A stretch of 64,000 nucleotides of DNA from Scenedesmus sp. ARA3 (taxonomy: Eukaryota > Chlorophyta > Chlorophyceae > Sphaeropleales > Scenedesmaceae): the NCBI GenBank assembly GCA_004335835.1, contig RWJK01001978.1:1-64000 (forward strand), written 5' to 3'. Position 1 is the stretch's first letter, and each line of letters starts with the position of its first letter. The position numbers were made by a program, and so were the translations under genes. Positions 33,901 to 44,874 of this stretch are shown piece by piece. Under the pieces are notes generated by a model, which made no database searches, was not told the origin of the DNA, and was given only the letters and a program-made list of their open reading frames with translations.

Positions 33901-36900
33901 AGGTCGATGCAGATCTGCGCAGCAGCAAGCACACTGCAGCGTCAACAAGGAGGCGAGCGCAACCAGGAGGTATCATGTGCTGAAAAGCGATGAGCACAGA
34001 GCAAGTGGGATGTGGGTCCAGCTCGCAGCACAACTATGCGCACCGACGCCTTCCGCATCCCTGTCACACAAGCCTTGTTCTGTTGCGTAGGTATCATGAG
34101 AACAGTGCTTGGTGTTATGTACGGTCTGCATAACAAGCAGTCAAACCCTGCAATGTGTGTGCATTGTGCAGCAAGAGCAGAGCAGGCCACTGCATCTCGC
34201 ATGAGCACAGCACATCTGGACCCAGCGCACAGACGCAGAGGTTGTGCCAGCGCACGCACCTGGAAGTCTGCCGCCTGCGCTGCCAGGCTGAGGTATGTGG
34301 CGTCCTGCGGCAGCAGCCCCATCTGCTTCTCCTTCTCCGCCATGCTGCTGCTGCTGTCGCGCATCTTGAGCGCCTTCACACCGCTGTTGGGCAGGCTGGA
34401 CACAAACGCGTGCAGCTTGCCGCCAGTGGGCTTCAGCAGCTCCACGCACGCCTGCAGCCGCAGCAGGAGTAGCAGCCAGCTACTTGTGTTACGCGCTGCA
34501 TCATCCCTGGCAATGTTGCAGGGCCACCACAGGGAGCAGCACAGTAGCTGGGCAGCTCCATGCCGGAACAGCAGGGGTATCAGCCAGCCAGCCAGCCAGC
34601 CACATGGTTGTAATCGGGTGACGCTACGCACCCTGGCAATACTGGCCAGCTTCAGACTCTAGGTGCGGCGCTGGTGGCGACAACTGCTGCTGCAGCATGC
34701 CGTGCCATTAGGATACCGCCTTGCTACCACTACGCTGTACGTCCCCACTTTGCAGGTCCCCCAGCGGCGCACCTCAATGGCTGCCGCCGAGCAGCTCTCC
34801 GGCCCTGCGCTGGCCGCAAACATGTTGGGGATGCTGGCCAGCAGCTCCGCCAGCTGCTCCCTGCACTCTGCCAGCCTGGCCAGCAGCTGGCTGGGCATGG
34901 GCGCGTACACGTCCTGCGTGTCGGGCATGACCAGCATTTGCGGCGTGGCCTGGCCCTTGGCCACGCTGTAGAAGTGCACGCTGCTGTCGTAGGTGACCAG
35001 GCCCACCAGCGTGCTGTCGCCACCTGCACGTGTGGCAGAAAACACACAACATGTTATAGATTTGCTGATTTAGTTGACTTCTTTTTTGCTGAACAACCTA
35101 CTGCTTGTGCATTACAGATCATGGAGTGTGCCATGCCTTCCTTTTCTTGTTGATGCATCAGCCAGAGGGCAGCAAATCTGCTGCTGCTTCCAGAACCATC
35201 GACAACCGCCGGCGGTCTCACAGCATTTCTCAGCAGAACACCACTCCTTCTCCTCAATGCTGAAGCACTCCACGCTCTGGCAACACTGCACAACTACAGC
35301 CCTGCAGCCACGAATCCCGCAGCCATGCCTTGCACTCACCCTGCAGCGAGTCCAGCACCTGCTCTATGCACTGGCAGGTGGCTGCCGTGGCGCCGCTGGC
35401 CACCGCCGCGTGGCCCACATCAATCAGGAACACGTGGATCACAGGCATGGCGGGCCGCGCAAAGTACTCCTTGCTGGCCACCACCTCGTACGTGCCGCAG
35501 CTCAGCTCCGCACGCTCGTACGTGTCGCGACGCCTGCAGGAGGCACGACAGCAGCAGCAGCAGCAGCAGCAGCAGCACGGGTGCGTCAGGCGGCGCAAGT
35601 AGTCTATGTTGTGTGCAGAAGCTGCGGAGAGCGTGGAAGCGGCTGAATTTGTTCACCCGCATGTCAGCAGGCAGCCGCAGGATCGTTGCAGATTGAATGT
35701 TTGGGAGGCTGTGGCGAGCAGCTGCAGACCTGAAGACGTGTCTGCAGCAGGGTGGCAGATGTGCAGGGCGTGCCAGATGGAGACGATTGACAGCATTGAA
35801 GCTGCTCTTAGCAGCAGCAGGCTCAACAGCAGATGGTGTTGCAGCCGCACCTGCCGTCCGGCCCCAGGTAGTTGAAGTACACATCGGGGCAGGGGTTGGA
35901 GTGGCCGCAGAAGTTGCACACAAAGGTCTTGCCGCCGTCGGTCCAGCGCATGTAGGGGTTCATGTAGGCCTTGCAGCGCCCGCAGCGCACAGGCCCCAGC
36001 TCGCCAAGGTCCACCACCTGGCAGGGGCGGAAGCAGCAGCAGCAGCAGCATTACAACAGCAGCATTACAAAAGCAGGAGCAAAGAAAAGACACAGCAGCA
36101 TGAGGAATAGGGTGCTGTCGAGCAGGCAGTCAGTGTTGCGGTCAACTAAAAGCTTGGTTGGCATGTCCTGTTACTGCAACTATTAGCCACCACATCAGCA
36201 GGATGTAGGTCCCTGCACAGTTCGGACACACATGGCTGCAGCGCATGCCCGCGCACCAGCACAGGGTCGTCATCCGGGTCCGGCAGCGCCAGCGGCTGCA
36301 CCGCCAGCGCAAACTGCATGCCGCTGTTGCCCAGCATGTCGTTGGTGGCTGGCACTGTGTTGAGGCTGGCGCGCAGCAGCCGCGGGCTGGCGCTGCCGCG
36401 GTCTCGCACCACGAAGCGCGTGCTGCTGCTGGGCGGGTTCACGTGGCAGCCGTTGACCCGCGTCTCAAATACCTGCGCAGCAGCAGCAGCAGGCTTACGC
36501 TACAATTCTGCTGCTTCTACATGCTCTTGCAAACACATAGCGACAAGGCTACCTGCACGGCCATCAGCAAGGCCAGCTTCCTGTACTGCCTACCCTTCAG
36601 TCACCCCATCTTCCGCAACACAACAAACAGTTGCCACTGCTGTTGCTGTTCCCGTCCCGCCCACCCACCTGCACCTCCTGCGACTGGTTTACCACCGGGC
36701 GCGGTATCTGCGCCGGGTCGATGCGCGCCATCTGCTGCCTGGCGGGCGCTGCGCCCATGCCCATGCCAGGCCCTGGCATGCCAGGCCCTGGCATGCTATG
36801 CTGCTGCATGCCACCAGGAGGCATGCCACCCGGGGGCATACCCCCTGGCCCCGGCATACCGCCAGGCCCCGGCATACCACCTGGCGGTGCTGGGCCGAAG

Positions 36901-39104
36901 CCGCCCGGCCCTGGCATCCCTGGCCCCGGCATGCCGGGTGCTCCAGGCATGCCTGGCGGCCGCATGCCCGGCATGCCGCCTGGCGCTGCTGCATAGCCGG
37001 GTGGGGGCGGGCCGCCTGGAAAGGCCCCTGGCATGCCTGGGGGACCGCTGCCGCTGGGGGGACCACCTGCAGCAGCAGGAGAGTTGGTGTGAGCAGGACG
37101 CAAGGTGTCGCGGCGCGTGCTGTGCCGCAGCAACTGCAATTGCAGGTGTACTGTCTAAAACATAAAGCTTCCTTGCCTGATTAGCACGCTACTGCACTGC
37201 TGGCACCAGTAATCCATTGCACTCGCTGTGACTCCACAAGCAACGTTTGCGCCTGCTGCGCTGCCATCGATCTCTCACAGCTGCCCCATGGCACGCACCT
37301 GGCGCCCCTGGCCCTGCTGGCCGCACCATGGGTGGCCCTGCAGGCATGAAGCCAGGCATAGGCGGCCGCATGCCGCCCGATGCTGGCCCTTGCCCAGGCA
37401 TGCCCATGCCAGGGCCTACTGCTGCTGCTGCTGCTGGTGGCTGTGGCCCCGCAGGTCTCACGCCCAGCGGGGCACCCATGCCGGGGGCTGCTTGCTGCTG
37501 CTGCTGCTGCTGCTGTGGGCCTGACGCCGGCCCGCCATTTGCGAGAGGGGCGCCAGGCGGGCGCATCCCGCCCGGCATACCTGCAGCATGCGGAAATCAT
37601 GCAGCAGCGTACGCTTGAACAACATCGCTGTATGATAAGAGGCGTGCAGAATTTATCGGCCACTTGGTGCCTGCACTCGCAACAACTCAAAGTTCACTGC
37701 ATGATGCTTGGAAGCACGACACGGGCATACAGGTCCTATATGACCCAGCATCCAGCAGCCAGAGGCTCCTCTTGCAGCCCTGCTGGCTCGCCAGCAGCTG
37801 AAGGATCCAGAAGGCTGCAGCCACCATCCTGCACATCTGCGTGATAGCTGCTGCTTCTGGTGATTGCTACGGCTGCTACTGCTGCTAGCGCTGGCGCACC
37901 TCCCGAGTAAGGCCCTGAACCTGGGGGCCCTCCCATGGCAGGCATGCCGCCCATGGCAGGGCCCGGGGGCATGCCTGGCGCGCCACCAGAGCCTGGGCCC
38001 CGCGGGAAGCCGCCTGGCCCTGGTGGGCCGCCTGCTGCTGCTGGGAAGCCTCCTAGATAGAATCGTACATACACAGAGATACGTGCATTACGACTGTGTC
38101 AATGGAATAGCAGGTGCTGTGGCCCAAGGTAAGAGCACTAGCAGCTGCACGTGTGCTGCTTTGGCTACGGGTGAGTGCAGAACTCCAGTCGCCAATACTG
38201 AGTTCTGAGGTAAGCTTACACACAGCAGCATCTCCCGCTTGCCCTATGCACAGCTGATGCAGAGGAGATCACTGGTGGCCACTGCTGTCCTTTCAATCAC
38301 GTCCTGCAACTGCGTCCTGCAAGTGCGCAGCCGCGCTGGCTCTTCCTGCAGCCCACCTGGTGCTCCTGCTGATGGTGGGCCCATGGGGCGAGGAGGTCCC
38401 CCGAAGCCACCACTGACAGGCCTAGGGCCCCCTGCTAGCCCAGCTGGAGGGGGTGGCGGGCCACCAAGCCCGGCCTACACAATTGGACATGGCAGAGCAG
38501 CACAACAGCAGTCGTTGCTCAGGCTGCTGTAATACACTGCGGCACATGCTGCTGCGTCCACTGCTGTTGCTGTGGGCAGTGAACGTGGGCCTGCAGCAAC
38601 CGTTACTGCAACGAGCTTGCAGGAGACACAGGGTAATGGCACTGCTTTCGACCATGTACCGCCTGATGCTTGTCCCTGCTGAATTTTCATGACTCCACTG
38701 CCAGCAGTTGCATGCCGCACATCTGTTGCTACACACTGACACTGCGATCCCCAGCTGCCTGCACAACTGCAGCTGTTGTGCTGCCCGCCAACCCCTAGCG
38801 ATGTCTGCCTGTCTGTTTGCACCCACCGGTGGCCCTGGAGGCCCGCCCAGGGACATCTGCTGCATGCCTGCTGCTGCTTGCTGCGGGTTATACCCAGGCA
38901 TAGGCGCCGCTCCAGCTGGCCCCATGGGGCCAGGCATCCCTGGTGGCCGCATCATACCCCCGCTGGGAGGGCCGTTGGCCATTGGCATGCCACCAGGGGG
39001 CGGCATGCCATACTGGCCAGGGGGCGGCCCTGCACAAGCAGTACAGCGCACACATGTGGGCAGCAAGCAGCATGTGATGCACTGCAGATCATGCCCTGTG
39101 CCAT
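30998..39104 (-). CDS. SEC24: Protein transport protein Sec24 (COPII coat cargo-binding subunit)
   Basis: Minus-strand exons: 39104-39095 (tentative), 39029-38827, 38474-38357, 38052-37900, 37580-37299, 37066-36669, 36472-36257, 36017-35851, 35533-35340, 35023-34773, 34451-34260, 33914-33747, 33414-33238, 33043-32894, 32519-32406, 32136-31945, 31720-31571 and 31276-30998. All phases close; about 1137 aa. Sec24 pairs with Sec23 in the inner COPII coat and selects ER export cargo. The first 430 or so residues are a Gly/Pro/Met/Gln-rich tail (PGMPGPGMPG). Then come the zinc finger VRCGRCKAYMNPYMRW..FVCNFCG (C-x2-C-x18-C-x2-C), the trunk (MPVIHVFLIDVG, GLVTYDSSVHFYSV, GGSLYHYLPFN), the beta-sandwich and helical parts, and a gelsolin-like C-terminus (VYLLDNGSDLLLYV, SYVEYLCHVHRQIQEKMG). 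The start is uncertain: ATG GCA CAG G at 39104-39095 would give MAQGPPPGQYG but needs a 65-nt GC-AG intron. Confidence 0.9.
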
Positions 39105-41287
39105 CCGTAGGTGTGTACAGTCATTTTTCAGCTGGTTGTGCAGAAATTGCTCGTCCTGAGCTTGACCAACCAAGGTGCTCGCAGCAGGGGCAAAAGCTGC
39201 CTTACTGGAAACCGCCCAAGCAGCACAAGAAAGCACGGTCGAGGCACGTCGACCAAGCTGTCCAAACCCAGCTAAGACAAGTTATAATCGTGCAGAAATG
39301 AACGCTTCCAGCAAAGCCAGTCTGCGCCGCGTGCTACTGCTCGTGGTGGTTGGTGCTGTTGGCCCGGGCGCTGCTGGCTGATATGTGTCTGGATCTGATT
39401 TGCAGTCCCGTAACTACTTTAATGCACTACACATTTGCAAACGCCAGCAGCAGGGAAGCACCTGAACTCATGCCTCTGACTTCCTCGCGCTGTCCTTGCA
39501 CTAGCGTCCCCTAAACGTCATACATAAGGACTGATCTACTGCAAAATAGCCCGCTGACGCCTTCCAAGCACGCACACTTGTACAGGACACAGACAGAAGG
39601 AGCAGACGGGTTGGGTGGGCACAAAACACCCTGCTGGGGTCTAGAACGTCTCCCTGCAGTGTTCTGCCATTGACTAAAAGCCTGCACTGAGCTTAGCTGT
39701 GGCTGGTCAGTGCACACTTGTCAGGACATGCCTTGGGTCTCCTATATGACAACCTCCACAGTCAGTTATGCTGAGTCCCGGTTGCTGAGCAGCCATTCGC
39801 ATCATCGCGTACAAATACCATACCTGTCTCACCTGAAGTGTTGCAACTGCTGCTAACCTTGACATGTGCCGCAGCCATGTGATCTGCCACCAGGCCACAG
39901 GCCCTCAGGGCCTTCAGTGTGTCCCAAACGCTAGCAATGTTCAAAAGTGTTGGTCGTGCTTGACCACCGCTGCGAGTGCTGTCATGCCTGGCTTTCGGAC
40001 TTTGTGCATGAGCAATGTTGCGTCACGGACTGCTTATATAGGACGCAGTACCTGGCGCTGCTACAGCCGTGATGCCGCAGGGTCATGTCTGGCTTTCCAC
40101 CTGCCAAGTGGACCTGTCAGTGACAGCCCCTGCAGGCACAGGTTGTATGCGCCAGCCCCTTGCAATCAAAGAATTTTGTGGCTTGGACCCGAAATGGGTT
40201 GCCCCTTGAAGTACATCATGGGTTTTTTTGCCTGTGTTGCATGGTGTGTTGTTTTGCACAACGGTTGCTGGGCGTGTGCATCGCCGGGACAGGGGGAGGC
40301 CGCAACGACATGGCGTCCCGCTGGAAGAAGCAGATCATTCACGAGCCATTATGGCGTCCACTGTTGCTGTTGCTCTGCAAGAGCAAGCAGAGGCTGCAAG
40401 GGGTGCGGATACAGTGCAAGCATACGCACCTGCTGCTGCATCTAATCAAGGGCACGGAGGCTGCGCTGGATACATGTCTTCTACCCAAGCCATTTAGTCA
40501 CGCATGTGTAAAATCAAAGCCTTTCCAACCCTGCTGATGATAACAACCGGGCTGTCATGGCCTGAGCGCCATGTTCAAGCATTGCTTCACTTGCCGGTCA
40601 TCCAACGTTTCTGAAAAGAACTTACCGTTTGAACAGCACTTGGAACAGATGGGCTGCCAGGTACTCAATGAAGCTAGCTCACATGTTACATAACTCTCCT
40701 GTTGTTTCACCGTTTTCACAGCCAGTGACACGTGATGATATCCAGCACACGCGGAGTGTGCTTGTGACACATGTGTTGCATGTCACCTGAGCGATTCTGC
40801 TTGCACATCAGGCTGGTCACTTCATGTGCACTGCTGCGAGCTACCATGCAGCGTGGTAGCAGAAGCAAATTGTGCATTCAATGGCATACATTTCAGCCGC
40901 AGCGCCGTGGTTTTGGTGTATGACACATGGCCAGACCTAAAAAGCCCTAAAGCTGAAGAGTGTTTTGGGCCCTGGCGTGTGACACCTGGATCAGTGCAAA
41001 TGCAAAGAAATTTTTCGCAGAACAATCAAGCTAATTTCTCTTTACACATCAGATCGTGCCCCGCGCTGCACCCATTGGCGTAGCACGCACGCGTACAGTA
41101 AAGAGCTGTACAGCTCGAGAGGCTCAAGTGACAGCAACTTATCCGACGTGCTGAATATCATTTAAGAAGTCGCTTTCTGTAGTATAGGCGTTGCTGAACC
41201 TTGAGCTTAAGTTGTGCTAAGCAGTACCTGTTGCAGTTCATCAGCAGGCTCTGGAGACAGAGCAACAGATCTGTGCCACACAGCAAC
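39105..41287. other. 2.2-kb spacer between divergent Sec24 and SDR genes
   Basis: No gene supported. It should hold the Sec24 promoter and 5' UTR and the SDR promoter. A TATATAAG box reads on the minus strand at 40033-40040. A plus-strand mini-ORF at 39298-39381 (27 aa, hydrophobic, signal-like) has no visible continuation. A minus-strand open stretch near 39846-40010 ends at a possible donor (CAAG|GTTAGC) and could be a 5' exon, but I cannot connect it in phase. Confidence 0.45.
40033..40040 (-). promoter_or_regulatory. Possible TATA box (TATATAAG), minus strand
   Basis: A canonical TATATAAG about 0.9 kb upstream of the first firm Sec24 coding position. It could serve Sec24 if there is a 5' UTR intron. 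Support is motif only. Confidence 0.25.
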
Positions 41288-44200
41288 ATGCAAGCAAGCG
41301 CCCTCTACACCCCCTATGACATCAGGGGACAAATAGCACTGGTGACGGGTGAGGGGGCAGCAGCAGCAGCTTTGCCATGGCACAGGCGTGTGTGGTAGCA
41401 TTTTGTGGCAGTAGCACGCACTGCTGCTGAACAGCGGCAGCAGCAGCAGCAGCAGTGGCATGTCATCAACACAGGATGACTTCAAGTTAACTTAGTGATG
41501 AAAACATAATACCTTTTATGTTGCCACCAGGTGCCAGTTCTGGCTTTGGCGAGGCGATTGCATGGCGCCTGGCAGAGGCAGGCTGCAAGCTGATCATCAC
41601 AGCCAGGCGCTTGGACCGCCTGCAGCAGCTGCAGCAGCAGCTGGCTGAGAAGTATCAGGTGGGCAGCAGCAGCTCCGACTTAGCAGCGGTCCCAGACCTT
41701 TTAATTGCAGTAGCTGCAATTGTTGCTGCAATGCGCACATTACAACTGTGCAGCAGATTCCTTCTTGTCAAACATTCCCATGCACGTTGCATGCCTCACA
41801 TCCACACAGGCGATATGACACCCTTACATGTGCGGCTCTTGTGGCGGCTCCCTTGCACGTGTCTGCTGTTGCTGCTGACAGGTGGCTGTGCATGTGGCAC
41901 AGCTGGACATGCGGAACCTGGATGCAGTGGCACAGTTGCCAGCAAGCCTGCCAGAAGAGTTCCAAGAGGTGCTGAAACTTGAGGAACAGACGCCTGCGTT
42001 GCCCGCTGAACTTGCCTTGAGAATCATTTATCTTCTAGCTAGCTTCTCATAGCAGCAGAGCTCGGGTCTGTACCGTGTGTTTGTGCACAGGCAACACTGT
42101 GTAGCCTTGCCAGCTAACACTGCTGGTTCTCGTGTGCAACAACAGTGACAGCTCGCAGCTGTTACGTGGCCGCGCAGCTGCTGGCTTCTGCAATGTTGCA
42201 CGTGGCTGCTGCAAACCCTGCCGTGTAAGGCACTGCTGCTGCTGCCGTGCATTGCTGCAGGTGGACATCCTTGTCAACAATGCAGGCCTGGCTCTGAGCC
42301 TGTCATCTGTGGCAGACCATGACATTGAGGTGCGGCTGATCGCGCAGCACCACCACGACAGCACATACATATGAGGTCGCTGCACGACATGTTTGTGTTA
42401 AGCAACCTAGGCAGCTGATACCTGCAGCAGCTGGCAGCTGTGATGCTGCGTGACAGCTGAGCTGCGGTGTATATGTGTCATTTCTGACAGAGGGAACTCA
42501 ACACTCTGAGAACGTGCATTTGCTGATGCAGTACTGATGCCACTGATAAGCACTGCCTGGGCACTGATGTCAGTAAAGCACTGATGCTGTGGATATCCAG
42601 AGACGTGGCGAGACCTTACTTACTCACTGCTGCAGAGCGTTGAACTGTCAAAGGCTGACCAGAGCTTGTTTTGAACAGAAGCGAGGCATGTTGCTGCTAG
42701 CGCCTGCGACGTAGCTGCTGGTGTGTTGTTGACTGACAGATTGCGTTTGGTGTGTTGTGTTGGTGCTGCCCCGCAGGATGCCAAGACCATGATTGAGACG
42801 AACTTCCTGTCTGTGGTGGTGCTGACGCGGGAGGTTGTCAAGGGCATGATGGCACGCAACAGAGGGCACATTGTGAGTGCAGCAGCAACGGCACTGACAG
42901 CAGCAGCAGCAACAGCGGCACTGATAGCAGCAGCAGGTACGCAGCCTCCACACCTCAGGGGCTGCTGCGCAGCACCCGGTGGGCATTTGGTGCTGTTCCT
43001 GCATCCCAAGCCCACATGACATCTGCTAGATATGGCGTGCTTTGACCGCCACTGAGAAGCTCAGAACTATTATGGCTGCTGATGTGGCATTTGCGTCGTG
43101 CTGCTGCAGGTGAACATGTCATCTATCGCCGGCATTGAGGCATACAAGGGTAAGCAGTGCCACACTGAGCATCATGTCGCATTGTGCAACTGCAACGTCT
43201 GCTTTCTGCAACTCTTTACACTGCCTACTGTAGCCAGGCCGTGCTGGGCTGCACCTGCGTGCACATTTGTGCTGAGCCAACTGCTGAGCATGACAGGTGT
43301 ATTAGGCACTGAGCAAAGCTCGGCTGGGTGGCAGTGCAGTGGCAGATGGGTGCTGACGCTGTTATATACACTGCATTGTTGCGTGACTGCAGGTGGTGGC
43401 CTGTACTGTGGCAGCAAGCATGCACTGGTGAGCACGCGTGGACGCCACAGTGGTCATTCCAGCCATGTTCTGCTAACCAGCAGCTGCACCGTGCTAAACA
43501 GCTTGTTATATAGTGGCAGCACAGCCACTGGACCCTCAGGTGCGCAAAGTGCACCACTCCCAGGTGTCCTGCCACGGAGAAGAGCGCTTTGCACGTGTGG
43601 AACTTTCTTTGCATCCCCTGCATGCAAGCAACAGTGTCTGTTGAGCTCACCTGTTGCGGCTGTAAAGCTGGTGCAGCAGGCACCTGCAGGTGACAAAACA
43701 ATGTTTGTGTTCAATGCATGCAGGAGGCGTACACCACGGCCACCCGGCATGAGCTGGTTGGCACCAACATACGTGTCACCAGCATCCAGCCAGGTGCGGC
43801 GCTTCATGTATAAGTTGTTATGTTACTAATTTGTGGTGACACAGTAGGGGGCGCTTTTATGTGCTGCTGTGGCCCAGGCTGCCCAGATGATTGTGTGCAC
43901 TGCCATGTGTGGGCTGTGGCATTCCGCACCCGGCGGCCTCACACGCATGCGTGACAGCGACGCTTGATACGCGCGGAACGTTGCAGCGATTGCTGCACAG
44001 TTTTGTTGTGCATATTGGGGCTCTTCAACATGCTTGTTTCCTGCCTTTTCTAAGATGAAATGTTCAGCAGCAGTGTGCACTGCCATGTGTGGGCTGTGGT
44101 GTCATACCGCACGGCCTCACATGCATGCGTGACAGCGACGCTTGATACGCGCGGAATGTTGCAGCGATTGCCGCACAGTTTTGTTGTGCATATTGGGGCT

Positions 44201-44874
44201 CTTCAACATGCTTGTTTCCTACCTTTTCAAATATGAAATGTGCAGCAGTTGTGTCCCACTGCTATCGTTAAGCCAGTGCAGTGACTGAGCAGGTCACATC
44301 ATCCGCTGCTGGGCATGTTACACCATCGGCTGGCGCTGTGAGGATCATGACAGATGTGTGTTTCTGTGCACATGCATGACGCTGCAGGTGCCGCCAAGAC
44401 GGAGTTCAGCATCGTGCGCTTCAAGGGTGACGTGACGCGCGCGGACAACGTGTACGAGGGCCTCGACCCGCTCACTGCGCCCGACATCGCTGACAACGTG
44501 ATGTATGCCCTTACACGGTGAGCCTTGCTGAGCTTTGATTAGTGGTGACTAGCAGTGCTGCTTGTGGGTGGCCTGGCAGCGGTGACTGACAGGGCAGGCT
44601 GGTGCATGTGGCTGTTGGCATTGGAGGTGCTCGGCTTGCTTGACCTGAGTTAACGGGTGCTCAGAGTTGCTGCAAGCTGCTTACGCATCATACGTTCTGA
44701 CCCCATTATGTGTTGCTGAACAGCTGCTGTGCTGCCGCCGGCTGCCTGCTGCTGCTGTCCTGTATGACCTCCTGCAGGCCGGTGCACGTCCAGATTGCAG
44801 AGATGCTGGTGTTCTGCAGCAGCCAGGCATCAGCCACCACCATAGCACGGCCGAAGGCTGAGAGCAAGCAGTGA
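41288..44874 (+). CDS. YdfG-type short-chain dehydrogenase/reductase
   Basis: Ten exons: 41288-41348, 41531-41658, 41882-41968, 42261-42329, 42777-42872, 43110-43149, 43393-43427, 43724-43793, 44388-44517 and 44778-44874, giving 270 aa with all phases closing. The Rossmann cofactor loop is TGASSGFG (residues 20-27) followed by Arg-Arg in ITARRLDRL, favouring NADP(H). NNAG is at 98-101. The catalytic residues are S152, Y165 and K169 (NMSSIAG, YCGSK). The end of the fold, [22 protein letters not shown] and [14 protein letters not shown], matches the YdfG/yeast YMR226C family of NADP-dependent 3-hydroxy acid (serine/threonine/allo-threonine) dehydrogenases. There is no transit peptide, so a cytosolic location is inferred. 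Introns are long relative to the small exons (one of 35 nt, one of 40 nt), and intron 8 carries a tandem duplication. Confidence 0.88.
43893..44248 (+). repeat. Tandem duplication of 180 bp in SDR intron 8
   Basis: Two near-identical units, 43893-44072 and 44073-44248, each starting GTGTGCACTGCCATGTGTGG and ending near ATGAAATG. They differ by scattered substitutions and short indels. The unit contains no donor or acceptor that I can assign. Confidence 0.9.

Noticed and set aside
40160..40537. 125-aa plus-strand ORF between Sec24 and the SDR
   Set aside because: No domain, no fitting splice sites and no start context. Treated as spacer.
43393..43427. Possible loss of the SDR active site
   Set aside because: YCGSK is split by introns and invisible in single ORFs, but the spliced model restores Y165 and K169 along with S152.
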